DNA from: Mesaphorura yosii
Lineage: Eukaryota > Arthropoda > Collembola > Poduromorpha > Tullbergiidae
Assembly: GCA_009869945.1 (NCBI GenBank)
Contig: WIXG01000504.1
Coordinates: 1-45,787, forward strand
DNA length: 45,787 nucleotides
Direction: 5' to 3'
Positions 1 to 11,658 of this stretch are shown in pieces. The notes under the pieces are model-generated. The model saw nothing but the letters and a program-made list of their open reading frames with translations. It made no database searches and was not told the DNA's origin. The position numbers were made by a program, and so were the translations under genes. Positions within the stretch are counted from its first letter, which is position 1, and the number at the start of each line of letters is the position of its first letter.

Positions 1-1166
1 AAGCATAACAATAAAGCAACGCGATGATGAACGCTGAAATCTGCAAGCTCACAGCCGGCAAAGGTAAACCAAAAGCCGTAAGTAAGTGCAGGGCACAAGA
101 ATATGGCAACGCAATTTGATTACATAATTCATAATCTGCGACAGTGTACAGATTTTATGCTGCCTGATGCAGTACGAATGCAAGAATGGAATGTACGATG
201 AGCGTGTTATTGTTGTCTTGCATTGTTACTCGTTGCGTGAATGAATTGAAAAGGAAAAGAAATATGTTTCATCTCTGCATGACTTCTTTCCGAACTTGTC
301 ATCACCAAAAGCAATGCACAGCCCGGGCGTGTTTGCTCTGCTCCTCTCGCCTAACGCTTACGCCTCGTGTGACTGATCATGATTCCAATCGGGTGAGCAG
401 CCGGCCGGCCCTGATCTTGACGGTGACCTTCACTTGTCCAAGCAAGCACGTGAAATTGGGGCCGGTTTCCTGCCCAGCCAGCAGCAGACACTTTAATTTT
501 AAGGCCCCATTTCGAACAAAATTGGTTGCCATTCAATTCCTCTCCCAATTAAGGCTCATAAAACTAATTTTTTGAATTTCTTATTGCGTAATTCGTTCGA
601 TACGAAAAGGAAAATAGCCAGCCTCGTCCGAGTATAATGGACATGGTAATGATAATGACAGTGGACACGTAAACGTCAAAAATCGAGAGTTTGAAGCATA
701 AAGTGAGCATACATACAAAAGCAAAGCAATAAAGAGCGTCCATCGTGCAGCGTAAATAAAATAAGTAGCCTCCAATAACAAAGACGACGGACGGATGGAT
801 GAAGAAATAAAGAAGATGTTGATGAGTGCGATGGGATGTGAAGTTGTGCAATGTGCGAGTTCATTAGACTTTTTCAAAGAAAATTCCATCACATCGACAA
901 AGGCGAACGGCGGAGCGAGTTTCTCACTTCTCCATTCCCATCACTCCCGTACATGCGTGCATTGAGTCGAGAAGTGGCAAAAGAAGAGTGCGACTGAGAT
1001 TGAGCCTGTTTTATATATGGTCATCGTGAGCAATAAAAAGCAGCAATTTGACCATGACGATATGTTAACCAAGTTACTCTCACACTCCGGTGACGCTTTT
1101 ATGGATTTACAGCGCATAATCGTCTGTCAAGACCGGAATTTTACATTAACGCAATTAATTGTTTAC
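1..1166. other. TTC28-like intron (incomplete); no exon seen
   Basis: This is intronic by position, starting with the GTAAAC donor at 1161-1166 on the minus strand. I see no open stretch on either strand that continues the TPR array. Small open frames here look like chance. Confidence 0.6.
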
Positions 1167-1393
1167 CTTGTCTAATGAATTGAGCGCCCAATACGCGGAC
1201 GACAGCGCGGACAGCACCGACCCGTTCAGCTTCGTGTTGGTCGTCCCGATTCGAAGCGCGTTCTCTAGCACCACTGCGGCCGCCGCAAAGTGGGCCTCCG
1301 TCAGCAGCTCCTGACCAACGACGGAGATGACGACGAAGGGCGCCTTGGTCAGCTTCATGGCGGTGAGCTGGGCGAAAGTGGGCTCGAGCTTGG
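1167..1393 (-). CDS. TTC28: TTC28-like coding exon (third in the model)
   Basis: The exon is 227 bp. It starts after TTGCAG (minus strand) with two bases that complete a split Ala codon, and it ends in phase 0 at SLDK before the donor GTAAAC. Its 75 full codons encode KLEPTFAQLTAMKL through SSAYWALNSLDK, highly characteristic of TTC28 just after its N-terminal TPR triplet. The reading frame joins exactly to the 3086-4061 exon (one base plus two bases). The next downstream exon is not visible between 1 and 1166. Confidence 0.88.
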
Positions 1394-4201
1394 CTGCAAT
1401 GCGAAACAAAGACAAATTATTAAATCCAAACGCGAAGGATCACACGAGATTCAAAGTCCGGTATCAGAACGGCTTTATCAATTGTCAGCTTTGATTAACA
1501 ACGTGTAAGCTTCGCAGAGCAAAACTTCGCTGCGTCGCGCTGTGCTTCGGCTATCAAGTGACAGTCAATCTAATTAAGACGTATTGTATTGTTGTCGCGT
1601 CTCGGAGACTGACACCGGCTGCATTGTTGTGCGAGCATGTCGTAGCTGCTGGTTCGATTCGAGTTCTCGGCACGCAGGTTTGCGAATGAGTTTGGGCATG
1701 AGGAATGCAGTACGCGATGCACCAGGAACAAAATGCCAACATGAATAAATGCGAAAGCGGATCATTTACAGTTAAATGCCAAAAGTGTCTCCGACTACCA
1801 GGCTGATGACAATTAAACATGCGACTTGCGACTACCTGTGATCAGGCTGCAATTTCGCAAATTGGTAGCGGTTGGATTTGAATTTCTTGCATGGCATTTC
1901 TCGTATGGCAGTGCAGCGCCCGACGCCAACCACGCAACACAAGTTTACAGTTACGTTCGATAAATAAAGCGGGCAATCAATTTATCAAATGCATGGCTGC
2001 AGAATGGATCTACATTCCGTGCCGCGTTGCCAATTGTCATTATCACGTTTAACGTCCAAATTGCGGATGAGAAGTTGAGAGATACGGGCAGGGCGGCAGA
2101 AACTCGATACTCGATTCTTGGCCAGCCTGTTTCGAGGGATGAACTTTTGCGTGCTCACTGGTGATTGAAATGGTTTTTGACATTTCATTCGCAAAACACA
2201 CATTCACAACTGATAATTACCGCCATCAGGGGCCGGTGCATGTTATCATAACGGACCTGTTTGATTAAAAACTGTTTTGATGCAATTTAAGGCGAAAAGA
2301 GAGCCACGAAGATGCGGACGAAAAGATTGACGGCGTGACGGAGAAATCTTACAGAGTGAAGGAAAATGAAATGAGTGGAATGATGGGGATGAAGATTGAA
2401 GACGAAGATGAGGATTACGTTCCTCCTCCCTTCTCGCTTGGTCTCTGCCTTATGAATTCATGAAATATTTATCTCCGTACTACGCGCATAGTTCACAATT
2501 TACGAGCGAGTCGAGTTCATCGAATACTCGCACTCACAGACACGAGCAACAAAGTGAAAATATTTTGGAATTTATGTTTTTATGCTAATAAAAATACATT
2601 CCATTGAGCCATACAAACAACTGCTGGCCTGCACACGGCTCATCTTCTCCTTTTAAGGCCAACGATGATATTATTGCGTTATTATTATTCGTGGTTAGTT
2701 CAGACGAACCTCAGACACAGCCGCGCTTTCGTTCGTTGTCTTACTCCGACTGAGCGCGACTCGGAATTCTTTAAAGTGACAACAACAATGTAAGTGCACG
2801 TATGATTATATGGTCCATTGTAATGCTTTATGGGGGTCAAGAGGTTGTAAAAGGGATTTGTAACATCGCATCGCACGCTTGTGCCAGACCTTTGCCTTGC
2901 CTTGCCTTCTCCGGCCGAGTCTTAACCTTTGCCATGCCAATGCCAGAATAATGTCATGTTATTATTCATGCTCATTGTGCTTCGGCTGTGGCCAAGTGTA
3001 AATTAATAATACGCTAACTGGCCGTTAAAATCTGAAACTTTCCACAGGAATTTCAAACTCGACCTGATTCTAGCTTTTTCCTTACCTTTCAGCGGTGACT
3101 TGATCGATGCTTCGATGAGGCCGGACAGCAGCTGACCCGACTTTGGGTCCTCAGCCAGCCCGGAGCTGAAGGCAGCGATGGCTTCGGCGTGCTTTCCGAG
3201 GCACTGCAGCGCGACTCCCTGCCGGTAATACGCCTTTGCCCACTTCGGATGGAGATCACGTGCCTTGTTGGCGTCTTGTAAAGCTTTTGCAAAGTAGCCC
3301 AACTTGACAAGTGCTGCAGATCGATTCGAGTACAGAATGTGATTGTTTGGATCCGATTTGAGAGCTTGCGTGTAGAGCTTGATTGCGGCAGCGTAGTCAC
3401 CGTTCTGACAAGATATATTTGACTGCCGCACAATTTCGAGGAAGAGCTGGCGCTTGGAGGACATTGTCGTCGTGCTGGCGACCGACGACGAGGCTGAGGA
3501 AGACGACTGTCCACTCACAACACCTGAACTGCTTGTCTTTGTGCCGGTTTTCATCACCACCTTCTCACTATGGCTATTTTTACCTGGGATAATGGACCCT
3601 ATTTCGTCTTCGTCTGCAGCCACCTTTCTTCCGCCAACTGCTTTGGCGTTGGGCTTCTTTTTGGGGCCGTGTCCATTACTTTTATTGCCGGCTGCGGTTT
3701 TCAAATTCACACTCTGCACAGGTGGGTTTGCATTTACACTTACACTAGCACCGACACTCGTCGTCACTGTGGCCGGCACCGGTTTGCCGTGGCTGTGATG
3801 AGGCACTCTGGGCAACGGGACTGGGCCGGTATCGGGTCCATTTTGGGCTTTTGAATTCGAGTTCCTGGCGGCACTGCTTCTGGTGCTCGTGCTGCTGCTT
3901 CCTGTGCTGACACCCGTTCCACAACTACCTCCATTGGCCACGGCGGCGGGCACGCTCATCGCCGCGTCGACCATTTTGTTGACGTAGTCGAGCTCGATTT
4001 GACTTGGTCGCACATTCGTTGTCATTGCACTCGCACGTCGACGTCCACGTTCACCAGAGTCCTGGAAAACAGTGAGAACGTGAGTCAAGTCCTTGCATCT
4101 GGCGATCTTTCATTGCCAAGACGAAAGAATTTCAGGGAAACCATCTCGTGAGAACACTCTCGTCGTACCTGGTCGCAGCCGTAGCCTAATCTCGCATTCA
4201 T
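1167..4201 (-). CDS. TTC28: TTC28-like tetratricopeptide protein, N-terminal part (gene continues beyond left edge)
   Basis: The model joins 4169-4201 (tentative), 3086-4061 and 1167-1393 on the minus strand, giving about 412 residues. The 3' remainder lies off the window; vertebrate TTC28 is roughly 2,480 residues. Residues 1 to about 210 are a Ser/Gly/Thr/Pro-rich, probably disordered leader. Residues about 214-322 form three TPRs, with hallmarks such as NGDYAAAIKLYTQAL, ILYSNRSAALVKLGYFAKAL and AKAYYRQGVALQCLGKHAEA. The last exon carries KAPFVVISVVGQELL and GSVLSALSSAYWAL, which match the start of the long TTC28 repeat array. Known role of the family: a large TPR scaffold with a C-terminal CHAT-like domain, linked to midzone/midbody organisation in vertebrates. 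The assignment rests on recognising the family sequence; the function in this organism is inferred. Confidence 0.85.
1394..3085 (-). other. TTC28-like intron, 1,692 bp
   Basis: The intron is bounded by donor GTAAGG (3080-3085) and acceptor TTGCAG (ending 1394), both on the minus strand. The only local structure noted is a short CCTTG repeat near 2892-2909 and A/T-rich stretches. No nested gene is recognised. Confidence 0.8.
2892..2909. repeat. Short CCTTG tandem repeat
   Basis: Three to four tandem CCTTG-type units lie inside the TTC28-like intron. This is simple-sequence DNA with no evident function. Confidence 0.6.
3086..4061 (-). CDS. TTC28: TTC28-like coding exon with the N-terminal TPR triplet
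   Basis: The exon is 976 bp. The acceptor TTTTCCAG precedes GAC TCT GGT, and the donor is AAAG|GTAAGG after ...IKSPLK. The 5' two thirds encode low-complexity Ser, Gly, Thr and Pro runs, including a basic patch GPKKKPNAKA. The 3' third encodes three helical TPRs. An internal ATG at 4025 (MTTNVRPSQIELDY) is the conservative start if the small upstream exon is not used. Confidence 0.88.
4169..4201 (-). CDS. Possible 11-codon start exon of the TTC28-like gene
   Basis: On the minus strand ATG AAT GCG begins at 4201. It encodes MNARLGYGCDQ and ends at a CAG|GTACGA donor in phase 0, which joins in frame to the 4061 acceptor across a 107-bp intron. The base at -3 is G. A start at 4025 or a more distant 5' exon is equally possible, so this is a model rather than a certainty. 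Confidence 0.4.
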
Positions 4202-4220
4202 TACACTGCGTTCAACACTG

Positions 4221-4233
4221 TCATCATCATCAT
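4221..4233. repeat. (TCA)4 trinucleotide run
   Basis: Four TCA units lie about 20 bp upstream of the proposed TTC28-like start codon, within its likely 5' UTR or promoter on the minus strand. Confidence 0.7.
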
Positions 4234-4399
4234 CTCCTGCGCTAGGTTTCCTTTCCTCAGTTTTGATCTGCTTCTAATTTATTACGTTTACAGAGTGGAT
4301 GGCTTATCTCGAAGCCATTTCCCTTCATGATACATGGACCGGGCTTAATGTACTTGCATTGCACCCTCGCAGGGCTCATTGTAGGCAAGCACACATGTC

Positions 4400-4413
4400 G
4401 TGTGTGTGTGTGT
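4400..4413. repeat. (GT)7 microsatellite
   Basis: Seven uninterrupted GT units lie upstream of the TTC28-like gene. It is a simple repeat that could be used as a polymorphic marker. Confidence 0.85.
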
Positions 4414-5325
4414 ACCTCACAAATGACACAGCGAACAGGTAACCGAGCAGCGGTTCGAGAGCGGAGCGGACGACAAGACAAGAATCTTTTAATGGGCCCT
4501 TTTGGATTAAGAAAGGGCTATTGAAGCTGATGCCCGTTGCCTTTGCCTGCCCGTTCAGCAGTCACACTCACACGAAAGACGAAATATTTTACCAGACTAC
4601 ACAGACAGATATTAATGGTTTATTGATAGAGATACACGAAAGGAAGACGCGCTGCTGAATGGAAGGGAACCCAACCGGGTACGCCGGAGTTATTGTCACC
4701 ACATGTCATCGCATATGAGAGATTTATAATCTCTAATTATTTGTGGCCTCACACATTACGTGCCAGTGCATTTTTGCTCATGCCAGCCCATGCATCACTG
4801 CGAGAGATAAGCCGAACAATATTTATGGCCCCGATCCTTCCTCACTCTAGCCACGGTTATTGGGACCAGGAGACAGTTTTCTGTCAACTAACATCTTTTG
4901 TGCGACGATCAAGTCTTCTTGTACGTCATCCTCATCGTCTGGTGTCTTCGTCCTTGGCTGACCAAGGCTGCCGACAAAGTCCAACAACGCAAGGGAGCGA
5001 AATTGAGAGACGAGTAAAAGAGGAGGACGCACTCATGTGGAAAGAATTTTCTATTTTCTGGAGCAGTCTAACTTGTGCTCAAATTCCGATGATGCGATGA
5101 GGGAAATAATGGACGTGTCAATCAGAAATTGCTGCAATCTCAGCCTGAATTTTTAAAGTAATTTTGTGTGTTTTTTCCAATTTGATAAATGCGCTCAAAC
5201 TACAAATCTTGACTTGGTTCAGGCGAGCTGTTCCTGGTTTCTCATCTGGAAAAACACTATTAACTCGTACCTGAACATCAGACACGATGCGACGCGAAGA
5301 GCCGTGATGCATGCACGCGGAAGAT

Positions 5326-5346
5326 GATTACGATTACGATTATGAT
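5326..5346. repeat. GATTAC/GATTAT hexamer tandem repeat
   Basis: There are two perfect GATTAC units and one GATTAT unit followed by GAT. The units contain GATTA cores of the type bound by Bicoid/Otx homeodomains, but that is only a motif resemblance. Confidence 0.6.
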
Positions 5347-8330
5347 GTGGGTTGTTATCGTGCGGATGCATCAAAGCGGAAAAAGGGAAATTATTGTGAA
5401 ATGTTTATTTTTCCACAAATAAAGAAATCTGCCTTCAAATTACGGGCAAACGTGAATGCGAATGCCGTGCTGGAACCGTGCGGGCGCTTCATTCCGTGCC
5501 CGACCACTGGAATAAGTGTCCACAAACGAACTGGACAAGTCGACGCACAGGAATTTCTAAATTATCCTCATCCGAAGCGTCGCCCCACGCCGTCACACAC
5601 GGCGAAAGCGAAATGACAATGATTACAACTGTGATGGACGATTCATGGGACAATTGCGAGTGCACGTAAGAGTATGTACACATAGCAGACTTGAGTCATG
5701 CATCTCATCTCGAGTCAGTCGGGCTGGAAATCTCAAGGACCACAAATTACTACAATTTTACATTTTATTCGAGAGAAAATTACAATACCTCAAGAGGAAC
5801 GTTAAACTTGTACCCCAACATCATTATTACCAGTGCACGAATCAAAATAGAATGAGACTCTGCCGAAAAGCCATCACAATCACAACATTGATGGCAAAGC
5901 AAGTGGTCTAGCCAACGCATTGTTTAAAGAATTCAAGTCCAAGTCGATTTTTCAGGCTTTAATGGCGTGATTTGATGAGGAAAGAAATTGTGGCGAAGTA
6001 CCACGGCGTACAATAATAATATCATTTTCCACTCGCCTGGCCTCGTACCTGGACAAGAAAGCAGAAAGCACCACCGGACAAAAAACTGAAAGACTCCACC
6101 CTACGCTTCAACGCAGCAAACCACGTAAAGCCACACTACAGCAGTGTGGAAATCTCCACATGCATTGAACAGATTACGAAACACTGTCCTGAATTGATCC
6201 ATGGAATTCTTGTCTGCCAAGTCCCAAATTATTACTCACGTAACAAGTAATAAATAACAATAATAATGCGTATATTTCGAATTCTGGATAATTTTCTCCG
6301 GCTCAGGCCTTCGTGTTTGCGTTTTCGGCTCTGCTCTGGCTTGGACCCGTCTCGTAATCATCATCTGCGTCAAATCCTTCCCGACAGACCTGCACTGCAC
6401 ACCTGTACCGCGCTGGGCTGAGCTCTGAAATCTTATGGGCTGTCATAAAGTAGAGTGAAGACTTCGCCGAGACCATATGGCTTAAGAAACCCACAGCGCT
6501 TGGCTTCGACTCTCTTTCCATCCGAAGGCCAGCCGAAGTCTATCTCGCCGATGACTTTGAGGAATTTTAATTTAAAAGTGTGAAGTGCGAACAGACCACA
6601 GACGGCTAACGAAATTAAATTTCAAAGTACAAGCAAGGGTTTTTGGCTACTTCTCGCAAATTTACAAATGAGGGCCCGACCTGCCTTTACTGCTGACAGC
6701 CTCGCGATTTACGACTTCTGAACCGCAGGACACCGGCACCGCAGTGCGTAAAAATTCGCAAAGACTGGCACACAGGCCCGACCGGCTGCACAGATAAGTT
6801 ATTGAACGCCTGTGCGAGGAAATAATTGAAATCTTGTATGTGGCCAAGACCATTAAAGTTTTGCCCTTCGCGATCTTTGGCAGTAAATGTCAGTCTTCCA
6901 GCACTTCGAATGGCGTAGGCTTCACGAAGGTGGCACAAGGTTTCAACCTAGCGCGAGTCAGTGATGGCAGCGTGGAATTCCATTTGTTAAAAGTTGGAAG
7001 ATTCGAAGATTTCTCTGTTTCTGGGCTTGAGTTTGAATACTTATATTTACGAAAGATTGATTAATTTTTTGAGCCGCACAGGAAAGTAGGAATGTAAGAT
7101 TTCAACCGTGCCATACCATGAACCATAAAAGGCACAGAGTTGGGCACGGGTCTGTTGTGCCCTTCGGAGTTGTGGACTGGAATTAACTAATTAATCTGTG
7201 CCAACTTTACTCAATTATGGTCGGTCAGGCCTTCGCCTTCGCTCTGCTCGTTTGCCTTAGGTTAAGACCATTCCAGCTCTGAACATTGTTGTGGGAGTAA
7301 AAGCGCGCGATGGACGATAATATTTTATGCTAATCTTCCCATCAGGAATTCCAGAGCCAAGTTCACTCCAAACTGAGCATGAGAAGATGCAGAGCGAGGG
7401 TGTCAGTGCTTCACGAGAAACGATCACCTGCCCCGTGTTACAAAACTTATATTCAGGCGCTGAGATCGTACGTTGATCTCTCATCTCTGGCGCACACACA
7501 AGCGAACGGCATCTTAAAGTCAAGGAGCTCATAAAAGCTACGAGGCAAAAATGCGAAGGAATTTCAGACGTTTCAGTTCGAGACGTTAAATATCAAATTA
7601 CCACCATGTAATTACTGGGTATTGATGCATTGTTGACCTTGCTATTTGCCCTGCACGAAATTCAGGTGAACAGTGAACCCATTTTACACGATACGAAATG
7701 AGTGACAGCAAACACAAGTCTGCTACCACACATACACAGCGTAAAAGGCACGGTGCACCGGTCTCTTCTGAACCGCAATCCGCTTGGCTCAAACTCAAAC
7801 CCCAAAGCCAGCAATGGTTCATCATCTCATGATCGTGCCGTGCCTCGGCTTTCGGGCAGCAGGAGAGAAGAAAGGCTTAACAATAGGCCTCAGCAGTAAT
7901 GATTCGTTTCCTTTTCCATTTTCATGAAAACATATTTTTCATTGTTAGCAAACCATATGTAATTGTCTCAGAGCCTCCTTCTCGAGAGTGCCTCAAGGAA
8001 CACACGAATGAACGGGGGACTTGAGACCCGTGTAACCAACAACCTCGGCGTTACGTGCGCACTGCATTTATTAGCCTTCTCTCGTCGTCCTGGCCGTGAT
8101 GCAGCAGCACAGAGCAACCAGCCGGTTACCTCCTTCGTGGAGATTTATCAAAGTACTACAAGAGATTGATAATTACAAGTCGAGTCGAGGTCTCTAGTTT
8201 GTAAACCAAAATTGCCGTGTTCAGAGTTCGACTGTTTTCCGCTTTCTGGTATTCTTCTTTTCTTGAGTCATTAGCTCCAGTATCGCATGGAATTTGGGTT
8301 GGTTTCCGTCGCTGGCACAGTGCTACATGG

Positions 8331-8349
8331 CATGAATCATTAATTCATG
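8331..8349. repeat. Inverted repeat CATGAAT-n5-ATTCATG
   Basis: A perfect 7-bp dyad is separated by CATTA. It is AT-rich and contains ATTA homeodomain-type cores. It sits 11 bp from a second dyad. Confidence 0.75.
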
Positions 8350-8360
8350 AATAATCGATG

Positions 8361-8378
8361 TGATCATGCCCATGATCA
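8361..8378. repeat. Inverted repeat TGATCATG-CC-CATGATCA
   Basis: A perfect 8-bp dyad has a 2-bp centre; each arm itself contains the palindrome TGATCA. With the neighbouring dyad it forms a compact symmetric cluster in an otherwise featureless interval. Confidence 0.8.
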
Positions 8379-10796
8379 GCATTATCCGACTCCTCCCTGC
8401 TTAGTTTTGTCAAAGAGTAAAACTTCTCTCCGTGCCTCATCTCATCACGCATCTTCTGATCATTTCTGCCTGGTCATTTCCGTTCCTTAAAACGATTACG
8501 AATTTTTTTGTTCTCAGGCTTAAAGTCGGTCGGCTTGTCTTGACAAGAGCGAGTCCAGGCTAATTGAAAACTGTTGAAAGTTCCTGGCTCAAATTAAGCC
8601 TGAGCCATTTGTATAACTCATGCTCAATTCGTTTCCATGCAATATGTACGAGACTCATTAAAAGCTGTCGCCTTCGTTATTGTCCTTTACTTTCAACCCA
8701 AATGTGCATCACAATTGAAATATGTTTCGTGTTACTATCTGTCTGTCCATTTTTACAAATTGTACAATTTCACACCTTAATACTTTCGCACATGTCTGAT
8801 ATAATGATAATGGGTAAAACGTATGCGTTTCAGGCTCCTGATTGTCGAACTGATTTGTATATTTGTAGTTTCTCAAAAAAGGCGTCGAACCATTAAGCAT
8901 TAAGTCGAGACTGAGACGATACTAATCCGTAATCCGAGCCATGCATGCGTTGGTGCTGGAGCCGAGCTGATGTGAAGACTGGCTGGCTCCTTAAATTGTA
9001 CTTTACAGATCTTGTAAATTGAAGTCGAAACGGTTTGTCCATTAACACATTTTCATGTACGAATTTAAAGTCAAGGTCATCTTCGAAACTCAGTCCGAGA
9101 AAGATATGTAAAAGTGTAAACGTGAATTCATGGCGTCTTCAAGTTAACGAACACGCTTCTATGCCTTAATTCTGATTGATTTGGCAAGTTACCTTGATTC
9201 ATACGATGTCTAACTGTCAAGCCGTCGCTCATGACATTTCGATGACTGTTTTCTTGCACTCAATTCCAAAATTCTCAAGTCGCGGCAACCGGCGCACACT
9301 TTTTTTTGCCTTTCGATTAGCTGAATTTAGTTCCACCACTTAATTCACTTGCATTTGTCCATTCCATGGAATTGGGAGTCCATTCGTCGTATTGCAAAAA
9401 TCAATCGTGCAGGGCACAAGAGTAAACGAAGAGCACAAGCACAGCACAAGATCACAAGCACGTTTCAGTTCATAGTTCATGTTCAGGCTCAGTTTTAAAC
9501 TGATCGTCGGATTGCGAGAGTGGGAACGATAACTGTGTACTGCGTGTGACTGTAAGCATTATTTTGAGTATAATTTGCAGTCAGGCACTTGCAAAAGAAT
9601 TTATATTTTTTTACATGACATTTGTATTAACTTGCCCATGGCTTAAGTGCTTTTACACAGTGCTCGTCTTGACTCTGAATTCTTTCCTCGCTTGCTACAG
9701 CTATGCAATATACAGGCTACTTGAGACTGGGCACGGGTACAGCGAAGAAAGAAGCGAGGCAGGCCAGGAAAGGGACCGGGATGAATCTGCCAGTGGCATT
9801 TTCCTCAATTGTTGCTGGTAAATTGTTACCTGCCTTACCTGTTTCTCATTTCTTGCTGCTTACACGTTCCATGCACTCTCATCACTCACCTTCATAAACT
9901 TGACTTGAAGTATCACGGCGACGAAACTTTGCTCAAGACGAAGGAAAAGGAAGAACAAAAATACATGACTCGATGAAGCTGAGATTTGAGCCCTGTGCGC
10001 CCACTGGAAGATTGTAACTTAATGATTTGAGGATCCACAAAGCCCTGTGCTGTGTATCATGCAGAAGTGCATAATGCATTCTAACATTGCATCGAATGAC
10101 TTGGAAGAAAGATGACAGCCACAGACGCTGTTGATTTTTATGCAATAATTAACGCGCAGCTTTCGCTGAGAATTTGCGCGACCCAAGCTTATTTGCCAGA
10201 GCTGGAACGAAATTTCATGAATGTATTCACAAATTTTGGTGGTTCTCTGCTCGTTCATCTTCTAAGTAGTTAGGCACAAGTCGGCCTGGCAAGCTGTAAA
10301 AAAAATGGCTGGCCAAAAATGTTGCGGCCTCCCAGTTTGCTGTACGTATGCACTTTGGAAGAAGTATAGAAGGCTAAGATTCATTTATTCGTAAATCATT
10401 AAGATGGGACTCGTCTTTCTCATACGCTATCAATTTACTTTCATTTAATTCAAGCAGCCGCTGTGAGCAGAGTAACAGAGGACTGAGGCACTGCGTAGCA
10501 GTTGTGGACCAAATAAGCGCGATTGCATGATGGTTGTCATGTGGCGGCCATGCCAAAACCACGTATGAAGTAAGACCCTTTAACTTTATCATGATAATCA
10601 TGAACTTGCTAATGAACGATCAAGTTTACAAAAAGACATTCACATTGAAAGTACGCAGGTCAAGTTCTGCTTGTGTTGTTGCTGCAATCGAGTCCACTTT
10701 TCGTGTGCTGACGAGTGGCCCGAAAAGGTGTTTTGAATGATCAGTTCGATTCGAGCCAGCCTCCTGATCGTATGCGTGCCCTTTCGTGATCTGCAG

Positions 10797-10870
10797 AAAC
10801 GTGCTAACGTGTCAATTCGAACCAACAGAGCCAGTAGAGCGGAGAATCTCAACGTCTCGGCGTCCAAGAT
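10797..10870 (+). CDS. CD225-like exon A
   Basis: The exon is 74 bp, after acceptor TCTGCAG and before donor AT|GTAAGTC. The frame KRANVSIRTNRASRAENLNV is open. It could extend 5' to the ATG at 10737 if there is no upstream splice. Confidence 0.5.
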
Positions 10871-11179
10871 GTAAGTCACTCCACTAAATTTTACTAAAGG
10901 CCGATATTCTTTGGGATTCTGAAGGTTGGGATTGAATATTCGCAACTATCAATCTCGTGTACGTGCAGGTTGGCCCATGTCGCAATTGTTGGTGAGGCGT
11001 TGGTGAATATCATTTGCTTTGTTGGACTCATTATGGCAATTACGGTGACTAGTCTCTGGATAAGCTCCTGCTACATCATGTACACTTGGATGACCCACCA
11101 CATTCTGCAGACTGCCAGACAGACCGAGGAGAAGAAACACTTCAATAACATCCTCAAGAAAAATCCGGGAGTAATGTGA
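10797..11179 (+). CDS. CD225/dispanin-like small membrane protein, C-terminal two exons
   Basis: Two exons are visible: 10797-10870 and 10969-11179, joined across a 98-bp GT-AG intron inside a Met codon (AT|G). The translation includes RTNRASRAENLNVSASKM, then a hydrophobic stretch (VAIVGEALVNIICFVGLIMA onward, about 33 residues) and a polar tail ending FNNILKKNPGVM. The order, a loop ending in an Ala/Ser-rich amphipathic segment and then a membrane helix starting around A-I-V-G, resembles the second half of CD225/IFITM/dispanin domains, whose genes often have an intron at this point. The first half with its Cys-Cys-Pro-Gly motif was not found. Alternatively, an ATG at 10737, directly after an in-frame stop, would give a complete 114-residue protein. 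The family call is tentative. Confidence 0.5.
10969..11179 (+). CDS. CD225-like terminal exon with membrane helix
   Basis: The acceptor ACGTGCAG precedes G TTG GCC CAT, and the stop TGA is at 11177-11179. The exon encodes the transmembrane segment and a 30-residue charged tail with TEEKKHFNN. The frame is fixed by the split Met codon. Confidence 0.6.
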
Positions 11180-11331
11180 TTGGGGTTCATAAATTTCATT
11201 TATATTAGGTTGGAGTAGAATCTGTATAATTTATGCAATTATTTTAACTTAATACGTGAAATTTCGCGTTCTAGTCCAGGAATTAGTTGACTCTTTCTGT
11301 GTTCGTGGATGAATCAAGAAATGCTGAAAGT

Positions 11332-11354
11332 TTTTCCTTTCCTTTCCTTTTTTT
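11332..11354. repeat. Pyrimidine-rich TTTCC repeat
   Basis: Three TTTCC-type units sit within a run of T and C in the presumed 3' UTR of the CD225-like gene. Confidence 0.6.
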
Positions 11355-11652
11355 GTTTGCTGTAGACACTTACAGGCCGATTCAATGTATTAACACTCAC
11401 CAAATTTGCAATCCAAAGTCAAGTTTGTGCAGTTCCGTCTCGCAAATCAGTGCTTTGCTTAATGCCGAAGTGCGTATCTCTTAAGGGAGATCAATTCCGT
11501 TACAACAATAGCAACCCTGAATAATATTACAATCACAAGAGATAAATCTTTGGACTCCAAGAAAAAATCATCTTTCCAATATTGTGCACTCGTGTTAAAC
11601 AAAATGAATGTATTGTTTTAAAGGGAGTAGCGACGCTGTTTGGAACTGTCGC

Positions 11653-11658
11653 AATAAA
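11653..11658 (+). terminator. Polyadenylation signal AATAAA (candidate for the CD225-like gene)
   Basis: This is the first canonical plus-strand AATAAA after the stop at 11179, about 475 bp downstream. It is motif evidence only. Confidence 0.35.

Larger units (their letters stand above)
4202..10736. other. 6.5 kb without a supportable gene
   Basis: This interval lies between the presumed 5' end of the TTC28-like gene and the CD225-like exons. It should hold the TTC28 promoter or 5' UTR and the missing upstream exon(s) of the CD225-like gene. I searched for the CD225 first-half signature (a Cys-Cys-x-Pro-x-Gly segment) on the plus strand and found no convincing exon. Open frames here are short and compositionally unremarkable. 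The interval contains a (TCA)4 run, a (GT)7 run, a GATTAC-type hexamer repeat and two adjacent dyads near 8331-8378. Confidence 0.5.

Noticed and set aside
1651..1660. GGTTCGATTC, a B-box-like sequence suggesting a tRNA
   Set aside because: The flanking bases do not form a T stem, and no A box, anticodon arm or acceptor stem can be folded around it.
6303..6521. Minus-strand open frame with RYRCAVQV resembling an immunoglobulin F strand
   Set aside because: It is a single short motif without the partner Cys strand, Trp or flanking exons. Chance resemblance is more likely.
10301..10390. Plus-strand reading with two Cys-Cys pairs as the missing CD225 first exon
   Set aside because: Spacing and surrounding residues do not match the CD225 first half. 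It lacks the hydrophobic helix and ends in a stop rather than a donor in the right phase.
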